Of a stretch of 64,000 nt of DNA, positions 28,123 to 36,474 are shown one piece after another. Each line of letters begins with the position of its first letter. Position 1 is the stretch's first letter. Location: NCBI RefSeq assembly GCF_011300455.1, contig NZ_CP049869.1:2383501-2447500 (forward strand), written 5' to 3'. The stretch is from Sphingomonas piscis (lineage in GTDB: Bacteria > Pseudomonadota > Alphaproteobacteria > Sphingomonadales > Sphingomonadaceae). Below the pieces are notes generated by a model that saw only the letters and a program-made list of their open reading frames with translations, was not told the DNA's origin and did no database searches. A program made the position numbers and the translations under genes.

Positions 28123-28308
28123 TCAGGCGACCGGACCGATCGGCGTCGACGGCGGCAGCGTTCCCGGGCTTGCGGGCGACGGGACGTCGACATCGGGGCC
28201 GCTTGGCGGAGTCTCGCTGGGTGCCGGGCTGGGTCCGCCGGGCTGGGTGGGCTGGGCCGGCTCGGTGGGATTGGCGGGCTCTTCGGGGAATGGTGGAAGC
28301 TGTTGCAT
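28123..28308 (-). CDS. Small proline-rich protein
   Basis: A 61-residue, extremely Pro-rich acidic protein (MQQLPPFPEEPANPTEP ... DVDVPSPASPGTLPPSTPIGPVA). It is preceded by GAAAGGAG 9 nt before ATG 28308, a strong ribosome-binding site that argues for real expression. It has no signal or membrane segment and looks disordered. I recall similar short Pro-rich proteins in sphingomonads but know no function. It is divergent from the tRNA-Leu gene. Confidence 0.6.
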   Translation of the reverse strand: MQQLPPFPEEPANPTEPAQPTQPGGPSPAPSETPPSGPDVDVPSPASPGTLPPSTPIGPVA

Positions 28309-28371
28309 CTCTTGGAACTCCTTTCCCCTGCCAACGCCCGCCACTCGTCGAAGGTTGCCCAACGCCCCGGG

Positions 28372-28399
28372 TTGCTCCGCGCCCCATCCTTGCTATAGG
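28372..28399 (+). promoter_or_regulatory. Probable promoter of tRNA-Leu
   Basis: A -35-like TTGCTC (28372-28377) and a -10-like TATAGG (28394-28399) with a 16-bp spacer end 24 nt before the tRNA. Confidence 0.45.
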
Positions 28400-28423
28400 C
28401 CGCGCACCCTTGAGGGCGTCCGC

Positions 28424-28508
28424 GCGGGCGTGGCGGAATTGGTAGACGCGCTGGTTTTAGGTACCAGTATCGCAAGATGTGGGGGTTCGAGTCCCTTCGC
28501 CCGCACCA
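28424..28508 (+). tRNA. tRNA-Leu (anticodon UAG)
   Basis: An 85-nt class II tRNA with encoded CCA. The acceptor stem is GCGGGCG/CGCCCGC. The anticodon stem CTGGT/ACCAG carries loop TTTAGGT, with anticodon TAG at 28458-28460. It has a long variable arm (ATCGCAAGAT) and T-loop GGTTCGAGTCC. It reads CUA and, by wobble, other CUN leucine codons. Confidence 0.97.
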
Positions 28509-28566
28509 TTCCACCGGACCGCGAAAACTCCTCGAAACAGATTCAACACCGGGATTGCACAGCGAC

Positions 28567-30192
28567 ATGAAGACCGTTGAGACGGAAAACCAGGGCCTGA
28601 AGCGGGCCTACACGCTCACCATCGAGGCCAAGGAGATCGAGGCCCGCGTCGAGCAGGAAGTGCGCCGACTCGCGCCGCAGGTCCGCATGCCCGGCTTCCG
28701 TCCCGGTAAGGTCCCGGCCAACCTCATCAAGAAGATGCACGGCGACTCCCTGCAGGGAGAGGCGCTGAACTCCGCAGTTCAGGAGGGCGTCCAGAAGCTG
28801 CTCGCCGAGCAGAAGCTCCGCCCCGCGCTCCAGCCGCAGGTCGAGCTGGTCGACGGCTACGCTCCTGGCAAGGATGCCGAGGTGAAGGTCAGCCTGGAAG
28901 CGCTGCCCGACATCGCTGCTCCGAGCATTGAAGGCTTGAAGCTGGAACGTTTGACGGTCGAGCCGGACGAAGCTGCGGTCGACGAGCAGCTCCAGCGTCT
29001 CGCAAGCTCCAACAAAAGCTGGGAAGACGCGCCTGAGGGCAAGGCGGCCGAGAATGGCGATCTGGTGGTCATGGACTTCGTCGGCACCGTGGATGGCGAG
29101 AAGTTCGATGGCGGTTCGGGCGAGGACATGCAGATCGAGCTCGGCTCGGGCAATCTGATCCCGGGCTTCGAGGAAGGTCTCCAGGGCGTGAAGGTCGGCG
29201 ACAACCGCGACGTCAAGGTCACCTTCCCCGACGATTATCCGTCGGAAAAGGTGAAGGGCAAACCCGCAAATTTTGCGGTAACGATCAAGGCGGTGAAGGT
29301 CGCGGGCGAAACCAAGGTGGACGAGGATTTCGCCAAGACCCTCGGCCTCGACAGCCTCGACAAGCTCAAGGAAATTCTTCGCGATCAGCAGGGGCAGGAA
29401 CTCAACAATCTGACCCGCACCCACATGAAGCGCCGCCTGCTCGACCAGCTTGCGGCGGCCCACGACTTCCCGGTGCCGGATTCGATGGTGGACGCGGAGT
29501 TCAACAACATCATGGCCCAGCTTCGCCACGAAGCGGAACATGAGGATGACACCCAGGCGGCCCTGGCCGAGCTGGACAAGGAAACGGCCGAGTACCGCAA
29601 GATCGCCGAGCGCCGCGTGCGCCTTGGCCTGCTTCTGTCGGAAATCGGTGCCGCCAACGGCGTCGACATCACCGAGCAGGAAATGAACCGGCTCGTGATG
29701 CAGGCCGCCTCGCAGTACCAGCCAAAGGACCGCGAGCGCTTCATCCAGTACATCCAGCAGGAGCCGATGGCGGCCGCCCAGCTGCGCGCTCCGCTGTATG
29801 AGGACAAGGTCGTCGATTTCCTCTTCTCGAAGGCGGAAATCACCGAACGCGCGGCTACCCGCGCCGAGCTGGAAGCGGACCTCGAGAGCGAGGAAGGCCA
29901 TGTGCATGGCCCGGGCTGCGGCCACGACCATGGCGATCATGCGCATGAGGCCAAGCCTGCCAAGAAGGGCAAGGCCAAGGCTGCGAAGGCCGAGGAGTCT
30001 GCCGCTGTTGCCGAGCCTGCGGCTGAAGCAAAGCCTGCCAAGAAAGTTGCGCCGAAGAAGGCCAAGCTGACCGAGGAAGATGCTGCCCCCAAGCCCGCCA
30101 AGCCGCTGAAGAGCGAGCCTGCGGACAAGGCTGCTGCGGCCGAGGCTGCACCGAAGAAGGCGCCGGCCAAGAAGGCCAAAGCGGCGAAGTAA
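28567..30192 (+). CDS. tig: Trigger factor with long His- and Lys-rich C-terminal tail
   Basis: Ribosome-bound chaperone and peptidyl-prolyl isomerase. The ribosome-docking motif GFRPGKVP is at residues 43-50. The FKBP-type isomerase domain lies around 155-245 (GDLVVMDFVGTVDGEKFDGG), followed by the helical chaperone arms. At 541 residues it exceeds the usual ~430-450. The extra ~100 residues from 442 begin with a His/Gly patch (GHVHGPGCGHDHGDHAHE) and continue as Ala/Lys/Pro/Glu repeats (PAKKGKAKAAK-like). ATG 28567 gives the conserved N-terminus; the open frame back to 28477 runs into the tRNA. A His-rich C-terminus that binds metal is known for E. coli SlyD, not for trigger factor, to my knowledge. 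Confidence 0.95.
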   Translation: MKTVETENQGLKRAYTLTIEAKEIEARVEQEVRRLAPQVRMPGFRPGKVPANLIKKMHGDSLQGEALNSAVQEGVQKLLAEQKLRPALQPQVELVDGYAPGKDAEVKVSLEALPDIAAPSIEGLKLERLTVEPDEAAVDEQLQRLASSNKSWEDAPEGKAAENGDLVVMDFVGTVDGEKFDGGSGEDMQIELGSGNLIPGFEEGLQGVKVGDNRDVKVTFPDDYPSEKVKGKPANFAVTIKAVKVAGETKVDEDFAKTLGLDSLDKLKEILRDQQGQELNNLTRTHMKRRLLDQLAAAHDFPVPDSMVDAEFNNIMAQLRHEAEHEDDTQAALAELDKETAEYRKIAERRVRLGLLLSEIGAANGVDITEQEMNRLVMQAASQYQPKDRERFIQYIQQEPMAAAQLRAPLYEDKVVDFLFSKAEITERAATRAELEADLESEEGHVHGPGCGHDHGDHAHEAKPAKKGKAKAAKAEESAAVAEPAAEAKPAKKVAPKKAKLTEEDAAPKPAKPLKSEPADKAAAAEAAPKKAPAKKAKAAK

Positions 30193-30196
30193 GCTG

Positions 30197-30275
30197 CCGT
30201 TCGTCCTGAGCTTGTGGAAGCCCTGCCTTTCTTTCTAGAGAGGGGCAGGGCTTCGACGTCGCTCAGCCCGAACGG
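30197..30275. repeat. Long imperfect intergenic palindrome (sphingomonad-type dispersed repeat)
   Basis: The outer arms CCGTTCG...CTGAGC and GCTCAG...CGAACGG enclose an 11-bp perfect stem GAAGCCCTGCC/GGCAGGGCTTC (30217-30227 with 30244-30254). G-T pairs extend that stem toward the loop. The flanking words resemble a palindrome (CGTCCTGAGCTTGTCGAAG type) that I recall as scattered through sphingomonad genomes. It has no U-tract, so it is not a classical terminator. Only this copy was noticed in the window. Confidence 0.65.
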
Positions 30276-30285
30276 GGGTTATTGA

Positions 30286-31221
30286 GTGCCGACGGCCGAC
30301 CAACCACGCATTGCGGTGCTGCTCCCTTGCTTCAACGAGGAAGCGGCAATCGGCGCGACCGTGGAAGGTTTCCGCCGGACGCTCCCCAATGCGACGGTCT
30401 ACGTCTACGACAACAACAGCGCGGACCGGACCTGCGAGGTCGCGGCGGCCGCGGGCGCCATCGTCCGCAACGAAAAGCAGCAAGGCAAAGGCCACGTCGT
30501 CCGCCGTATGTTCGCCGACGTCGATGCGGACATCTACGTCATGGCCGACGGCGACCTGACCTATGATCCCTCGGCAGCACCGGCGATGGTCGATCAATTG
30601 CTCGCGCACCAACTCGACATGGTGGTCGGCACTCGTCGGCATCAACAGGCCCAGGCGTATCGCGGCGGTCACGTCCTCGGAAATCGTCTGTTCACCGGCA
30701 TCCTTTCGCGCCTGTTCGGGCGCACCTTCTCCGACGTCTTCTCGGGCTACCGGGTATTCTCGCGGCGCTTCGTGAAAAGCTTCCCCGTGCTGTCGTCGGG
30801 CTTCGAGATCGAGACGGAAATGAGCGTTCACGCGCTCGAACTGAAGATGCCGGTGGGGGAGGTGGAGACTGCGTACGCCGCTCGGCTAGAGGGATCGCAT
30901 TCGAAGCTGTCGACCTATGGCGACGGTTGGCGCATCCTGAAGACGATCATCAACCTCTATCGTGTCGAGCGCCCCGTGCTCTTCTTCGGCCTGATCGGTT
31001 TGCTCCTCTTCATTGCTGCCCTTATTATCGCCGAACCGCTGATCGAGACCTATGCCCGCACCGGTCTGGTGCCTCGCTTTCCGACCGCCATCCTGGTCAC
31101 CGGAATGACCATCGTCGCCGTTCTTTGCTTCTTTACCGGCCTCATCCTAGACACCGTGACCCGCGGCCGACGAGAGGTGAGGCGGCTCGCTTATCTGTCC
31201 CACCCTGCGCCGGGCGCTTGA
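30286..31221 (+). CDS. GT2-family glycosyltransferase with C-terminal membrane helices
   Basis: A 311-residue enzyme of the dolichyl/polyprenyl-phosphate sugar synthase type. The N-terminal GT-A core reads IAVLLPCFNEEAAIGATVEGF, with VYDNNSADRT and a DxD-like MADGDLTYD. Two hydrophobic helices follow at about 232-252 and 270-292. It probably transfers a sugar from a nucleotide donor to a lipid phosphate. GTG 30286 follows GGGGG at the end of the palindromic repeat. It sits between tig and clpP, which are often neighbours, so it may be a later insertion there. Confidence 0.82.
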   Translation: MPTADQPRIAVLLPCFNEEAAIGATVEGFRRTLPNATVYVYDNNSADRTCEVAAAAGAIVRNEKQQGKGHVVRRMFADVDADIYVMADGDLTYDPSAAPAMVDQLLAHQLDMVVGTRRHQQAQAYRGGHVLGNRLFTGILSRLFGRTFSDVFSGYRVFSRRFVKSFPVLSSGFEIETEMSVHALELKMPVGEVETAYAARLEGSHSKLSTYGDGWRILKTIINLYRVERPVLFFGLIGLLLFIAALIIAEPLIETYARTGLVPRFPTAILVTGMTIVAVLCFFTGLILDTVTRGRREVRRLAYLSHPAPGA

Positions 31222-31281
31222 ACCTTCGCCCGTTCCGCCCGATGTATGTCCAACTAATCAACCCAAGGATCCGCATTTCTC

Positions 31282-31935
31282 ATGGACCACCAGGATATCG
31301 TCTCGCAGCTCGTCCCCATCGTTATCGAACAGTCGACGCGCGGTGAGCGCAGCTTCGACATCTATTCCCGGCTGCTGCGTGAGCGGATCATCTTCATCAC
31401 CGGCGCGATCGAGGATCATATGGCCTCGCTCATCACGGCCCAATTGCTCTTCCTCGAGTCCGAGAACCCGAAGAAGGACATCTTCATGTACATCAACTCG
31501 CCCGGCGGCGTGGTGACGGCGGGTCTCGCGATCCATGACACGATGCAATACATCCGCCCGCGGGTCGGCACCGTCTGCATCGGCCAGGCCGCGTCGATGG
31601 GCAGCTTCCTGCTTGCCGCGGGCGAGCCAGGAATGCGTATCGCGCTGACCAACAGCCGGATCATGGTTCACCAGCCGTCGGGCGGCGCCCAGGGCATGGC
31701 CGCGGACATCGAGATCCAGGCTCGCGAGATCCTGCGCATGCGCCAGCGGCTGAATTCGCTTTACGCCAAGTATACCGGCAAGCCGCTCGAGGAGATTGAG
31801 CGCGCAATGGACCGCGACACCTTCATGGAAGCGGACGAAGCCAAGGCGTTCGGCCTCATCGACCAGGTGTTCGACACGCGTCCTGACGCAGGCGAGGGTG
31901 ACAGCACCGGCGCCGGGGACATCACGCCCCAATAG
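31282..31935 (+). CDS. clpP: ATP-dependent Clp protease proteolytic subunit
   Basis: A serine protease that forms the double-heptamer chamber fed by ClpX or ClpA. The catalytic triad is S105 (GQAASMGS), H130 (MVHQPSGG) and D179. The length of 217 residues is normal. ATG 31282 has AAGGA 13-14 nt upstream. Trigger factor and ClpP are commonly encoded together, but clpX is not next to it here. A strong terminator follows. Confidence 0.97.
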   Translation: MDHQDIVSQLVPIVIEQSTRGERSFDIYSRLLRERIIFITGAIEDHMASLITAQLLFLESENPKKDIFMYINSPGGVVTAGLAIHDTMQYIRPRVGTVCIGQAASMGSFLLAAGEPGMRIALTNSRIMVHQPSGGAQGMAADIEIQAREILRMRQRLNSLYAKYTGKPLEEIERAMDRDTFMEADEAKAFGLIDQVFDTRPDAGEGDSTGAGDITPQ

Positions 31936-31961
31936 GCGTTTTCCTGTTTGCGACGAACGGA

Positions 31962-31999
31962 GGCCCGGTGGACCAGGAAGTCTGCCGGGCCACTTTTTT
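31962..31999 (+). terminator. Rho-independent terminator after clpP
   Basis: The stem GGCCCGG/CCGGGCC is extended by further pairs to about 11 bp, with the loop around CAGGAA. TTTTTT follows at 31994-31999. Confidence 0.9.
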
Positions 32000-32090
32000 A
32001 ACTGTCACAAATCGTGGTTAGTTGCCGCTTGATGATCGTGCGATTCCCGCGCGATATCAGACACTTTCATCGTCATTGTGGGGGCAAGAA

Positions 32091-35000
32091 GTGGCCGCGA
32101 CCGACCTGATCATTTCCGAATATATCGAAGGCAGCAGCAACAATAAGGCCATCGAGCTGTACAACGGCACGGGCACTGCCATCAATCTGACCGGCTACCG
32201 CATCCAGATGTTCTTCAACGGCTCGACCGCCGCGCGCCTGACGATCAACCTGAGCGGCACGGTCGCCGCCGCGACGTTTACGTCATTGCCCAATCGGCAG
32301 CCAACGCAGCCATCCTTGCCCAAGCGGATCTGACCAACGGCAGCGGCTGGTTCAACGGCGACGACGCCATTGTGCTTCAGCGCCTGGTGTCTGGCTCGAC
32401 CTACGCCAACGTCGATTCCTTTGGTCAGGTAGGCGCCGATCCCGGGACGGAGTGGGGCACCGGCCTCGCCAGCACAGCCGACAACACACTTGTTCGCTCG
32501 GCCACGGTCACCAGCGGCGATACCAATCCGTTCGACGCTTTCAATCCCGCTGACCAGTGGACCGGCTACGCCAACGACACGACGTCGAATCTTGGAAGCC
32601 ATACGGCAGGCCCGGCGTCCTACGGGATTGCCGCCTTGTCCGCCGACAAGGTCGAGGGTGATGCCGGCACCACCGCCTACACCTTCACCGTCACCCGTCC
32701 GAGCGGGACGGGCGCGGAGATCATCTCCTACACCGTCACCGGCACGGGCTCTGGCCCGGCGGCGGCCGATGCGGAAGATTTCGCCGGCAGCGTCTACCCG
32801 ACGGGCAGCGTCGCTTTTGCCGATGGCGTGACCAGCATGACGCTCACCATCAATGTCGCGGGCGAGCTTCTGAACGAAGTCGACGAAGCGTTCACCGTCA
32901 CGCTCGGCGTGCCGGACGCGCCGTCCGCGCAGGGCACCATTCGCAACGACGACATTTTGCTGACCGAAATCCACGATATCCAAGGCGCGGCCCACCGCTC
33001 GCCGCTGGAGGGCCAGACGGTCGCTACCATCGGCATCGTCACCGGTATCACCAGCAACGGTTTCTGGATCCAAGACCCCACGCCCGACGCGGACGCACGC
33101 ACGTCCGAGGGCATCTTCGTCTTCACCAACGCGCGTCCGGCATCCAATATCGTCGTGGGCGATGAGGTCCGCGTGTCCGGCCGAGTCACCGAATTCTTCC
33201 CCGACAGCGGCACCACCGCCGAGTTGTCGCTGACCGAGATCGCGACCAGCAATGGCGGCTTCGTCCAGCGCACGGGCAGCACCGGCACGGTCCAGGCGAC
33301 ATTGATTGGGGAAGGCGGCTTGCTGCCCCCGACCGTGGCCTACGGTGACGATACCGACCAGTTCGATCCGGCGACCCAGGGCCTCGACTTCTGGGAGAGC
33401 CTGGAAGGCATGCGCGTCATCCTTCACGATGCCGTTGCAACCGGACCGTCCGACACCAGCAGCTTTGGGGACAGCGAGACCTTCATCCGCCTCGGTGGCA
33501 CCAACGCCGGCACGCTGACGCCCAGCGGCGGGATCATCGCGCAAGAGGGCGACTCCAACCCCGAACGGATCGCGGTTCAGGAGGATAATCGAGTCCTCGA
33601 CAACGACTACCGGGCCAATGTTGGCGACCGGCTCGGGGACGTCACCGGCGTCGTTAATTACGACAGCACCGGCAGCTACGAAGTCATCGCCACCCAGGCA
33701 TTCACCGTCACGGACGGCGGCTTGCGGCGTGAGACTTCGACGACGCTGCGGGCCGATGCGGACCATCTTACCATGGCGAGCTACAACGCCGAAAACCTCG
33801 CCTTCACGAACGACGCCAGCAAGTTCATCCAGATCGCGCAGCAGATCGTGAACGTGCTCGGCGCGCCCGATATCGTCGCGCTTCAGGAGGTGCAGGACGA
33901 CAATGGTGCGGCCGGTGGCGGGGTCGTTTCGGCCGAACAGACGCTGCAGCGGCTGGTGAACGACATCAACGCCGTGGCTGGCCCCAATGGTCCGCACTAC
34001 GCCTGGGCGTACGTCACGCCCGAATATAATCAGGACGGCGGGCAGCAGAGCGGCAACATCCGCCAGGCCTTCCTCTACAACACCGATCGCGTGCAGCTCG
34101 CGGCCGGCGCCGTCGGGGCGCCAACGATGCCGTGACCGCCACCGACGCCGGCGGCGAGATCGACCTCAATTATGCGGTCGGCCGTATCGACCCCACTAAC
34201 GATGCCTTCGACAACAGCCGCAAGCCGCTGGTCGCCGAGTTCATCTTCAACGGCGAAAGCGTGTTCGTCATCAACAACCACTTCAATTCCAAGATCGGTG
34301 ACGATCCCCTGTTCGGCGCCAATCAGCCGCCGTTCGAGGAAACGCTGGCGAAGCGCATCGAGCAGGCCAAGATCGTCGGCGCCTTCGTCGATCAGCTTCT
34401 TGCGATCGATCCGGATGCCAACGTGGCGGTGGTCGGCGACCTTAATGACTTCGGCTACTCGCAGACGCTGCAGCAGCTCGAAGACGCCGGCCTGTCGAAC
34501 CTGGCCGACCTGCTGCCCGTCAATGAGCGCTACGATTACGTCTTCCAGGGGAACAGCCAGGAGCTCGACCATATCCTGGTCAGCGGCAACCTCGGCGAGC
34601 GGGCGCAGTTCGACATCCTCCACATCAATGCGGAGTTCTGGGACCAGACCAGCGACCACGACCCGCTGGTTGCGCGGCTCAACATTGAGTCGGGCGAGAG
34701 GGTGTCGGGGGCAATGGCGCCGACAATTTGCTCGGCGGCGCGGGCGACGACTGGATCGACGGCGGCAATGGCGCGGACAGGATCAACGGCGGTAACGGCC
34801 GGGACGAGCTACATGGCGGCCGCGGCGACGACCTGTTGTTCGGCAGCAATGCGGCCGACAAATTGTTCGGCGAGCAGGGCGCGGATCGTCTCGACGGCGG
34901 CGAGGGCGACGACCTGCTGTCCGGTGCCGAGGGCGACGACTTGCTGACCGGCGGCACCGGTGCCGACACATTCATCTTCGCCAAGAGCGGCGGGGCCGAC

Positions 35001-35180
35001 GCGATTGCGGACTTCAACGTTCTTGAGGATCAGCTGCTTCTCGGCGAGGGGCTCTCCGTCAAGTCGCACAGCATTGTCGATGCGAATGGCGACGGCGTTG
35101 CCGATCTCTCGATCGGTTTAAGCAGTGGCAGCGTGATCCTGCTCGGTGTCAGTAGCTTCGCCGACGTCCACTTCGGCTGA
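32091..35180 (+). pseudogene. Large secreted RTX nuclease (lamin-tail, Calx-beta, EEP domains), three frameshifts
   Basis: Joined across three one-base gaps, the gene encodes about 1030 residues. Domains in order: a lamin-tail-like domain ([23 protein letters not shown]), a Calx-beta repeat (VEGDAGTTAYTFTVTRPSG), an OB-fold-like region (GIVTGITSNGFWIQDP) and an endonuclease/exonuclease/phosphatase domain (MASYNAENLAF, VGDLNDFGY, SDHDPLVARL). The C-terminus has RTX calcium repeats (GGNGADRINGGNGRDELHGG). It resembles ExeM/NucH-type extracellular DNases. With no signal peptide and C-terminal RTX repeats, it is expected to leave by type I secretion. The frame changes near 32271, 34115-34118 and 34707-34711; adding one G at each restores continuous homologous reading. 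GTG 32091 is a tentative start. Confidence 0.8.
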
Positions 35181-35194
35181 TCGATCGACCATGC

Positions 35195-35233
35195 AAAGGC
35201 GCGTGATCACGGTGCCGCGCGCCTTTCACTTTT
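35195..35233 (+). terminator. Probable terminator after the nuclease gene
   Basis: A 9-bp perfect stem AAAGGCGCG/CGCGCCTTT with a 14-nt loop is followed by CACTTTT. The U-run is short. Confidence 0.65.
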
Positions 35234-35241
35234 GAAAACCT

Positions 35242-35256
35242 GTTCTCCTCTTGTTC
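35242..35256. promoter_or_regulatory. SOS (LexA) box of recA
   Basis: GTTC-TCCTCTT-GTTC matches the alphaproteobacterial LexA direct repeat GTTC-N7-GTTC exactly and lies 74 nt before the recA start. The second GTTC also forms an inverted repeat with GAAC downstream (TTGTTC-N5-GAACAA, 35251-35267). Confidence 0.82.
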
Positions 35257-35330
35257 TCACGGAACAAATAGGATACTGACCATCGTCACACCGGCGGGGC
35301 TCGGCCGCCATTGACGAAGGGACAAGGCTC

Positions 35331-36413
35331 ATGGCAGCGCAGCTGAAAGTCATCGGAAGCGGATTGGAATCTCCCTCAATGGATCGTCAGAAGGCGCTCG
35401 AAGCCGCGCTTGCACAAATCGACCGCGCATTCGGCAAGGGCTCGGCAATGAAGCTGGGCAGCCGCGAGAAGATCGAGATCGAGACGATCTCGACCGGCTC
35501 GCTGAGCCTCGACATCGCGCTTGGTGTCGGCGGAATTCCACGCGGCCGCATCATCGAGATCTATGGGCCGGAGAGTTCGGGTAAGACGACGCTGGCGCTG
35601 CATGCGATCGCGGAGGCGCAGAAGACCGGCGGCACGGCCGCGTTCGTCGATGCCGAACATGCGCTCGATCCCGGTTATGCGAAGAAGCTGGGCGTCGACA
35701 TCGACGAGCTGATCGTGTCGCAGCCGGATACCGGCGAGCAGGCACTGGAGATCGTCGACACGCTGGTACGCTCGAACGCGATCGACGTGCTGGTTGTCGA
35801 CTCGGTCGCCGCACTCGTCCCGCGGGCGGAAATTGAGGGCGAGATGGGCGACAGTCACGTCGGCCTCCAGGCCCGCCTGATGAGCCAGGCGCTCCGCAAG
35901 CTGACCGGTTCGATCAGCCGTTCGCGCTGCACCGTCATCTTCATCAACCAGGTGCGCATGAAGATCGGCGTTATGTACGGCAATCCGGAGACGACCACCG
36001 GCGGCAATGCGCTAAAGTTCTACGCCTCCGTCCGTCTCGACATCCGCCGCACCGGCCAGATCAAGGATCGCGACGATATCGTCGGCAACACGACGCGGGT
36101 GAAAGTCGTCAAGAACAAGGTCGCGCCGCCGTTCAAGCAGGTCGAGTTCGATATCATGTATGGCGAGGGCGTCTCAAAGATCGGCGAGATCCTCGATCTC
36201 GGCGTCAAGGCCGGCCTGGTCGAGAAGTCGGGTGCCTGGTTCAGCTATGACTCGGTCCGGATCGGGCAGGGGCGTGAGAATGCCAAGACCTACCTCAAGG
36301 AACATCCGGAGATGGCGCAGCGGATCGAGAATAGCATCCGCGGCAAGACCGAGGAGGTCGGCGAAGCGCTGATGGTCGGGCCGAGCCCCGAGGATGACGT
36401 CGACGACGCCTGA
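35331..36413 (+). CDS. recA: Recombinase RecA
   Basis: Strand-exchange ATPase and co-protease of LexA. The Walker A motif is GPESSGKTT at residues 79-87, and Walker B is [10 protein letters not shown]. The DNA-binding loop 2 region reads [21 protein letters not shown]. It has 360 residues, with an acidic C-terminus (EDDVDDA). The ATG at 35331 follows GAAGGGACAAGGCTC. It is controlled by the SOS box upstream and has a terminator downstream. Confidence 0.98.
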   Translation: MAAQLKVIGSGLESPSMDRQKALEAALAQIDRAFGKGSAMKLGSREKIEIETISTGSLSLDIALGVGGIPRGRIIEIYGPESSGKTTLALHAIAEAQKTGGTAAFVDAEHALDPGYAKKLGVDIDELIVSQPDTGEQALEIVDTLVRSNAIDVLVVDSVAALVPRAEIEGEMGDSHVGLQARLMSQALRKLTGSISRSRCTVIFINQVRMKIGVMYGNPETTTGGNALKFYASVRLDIRRTGQIKDRDDIVGNTTRVKVVKNKVAPPFKQVEFDIMYGEGVSKIGEILDLGVKAGLVEKSGAWFSYDSVRIGQGRENAKTYLKEHPEMAQRIENSIRGKTEEVGEALMVGPSPEDDVDDA

Positions 36414-36434
36414 GTGTCGACCATAGGCCAAGGG

Positions 36435-36464
36435 ACGGGGCGGCAGCGATGCTGCCCCGTTTTC
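36435..36464. terminator. Terminator between recA and the convergent exporter
   Basis: GGCAGC-GAT-GCTGCC is extended by flanking G/C pairs (ACGGGG...CCCCGT, with a small bulge) and ends in TTTTCTTT. It may serve both convergent genes. Confidence 0.75.
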
Positions 36465-36474
36465 TTTGGGCGAC

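Noticed and set aside
34115..34118. Programmed -1 frameshifting or phase variation in the nuclease
   Set aside because: The G runs are only 4-5 long and no slippery heptamer or following pseudoknot was seen; sequencing loss or decay explains the gap more simply.
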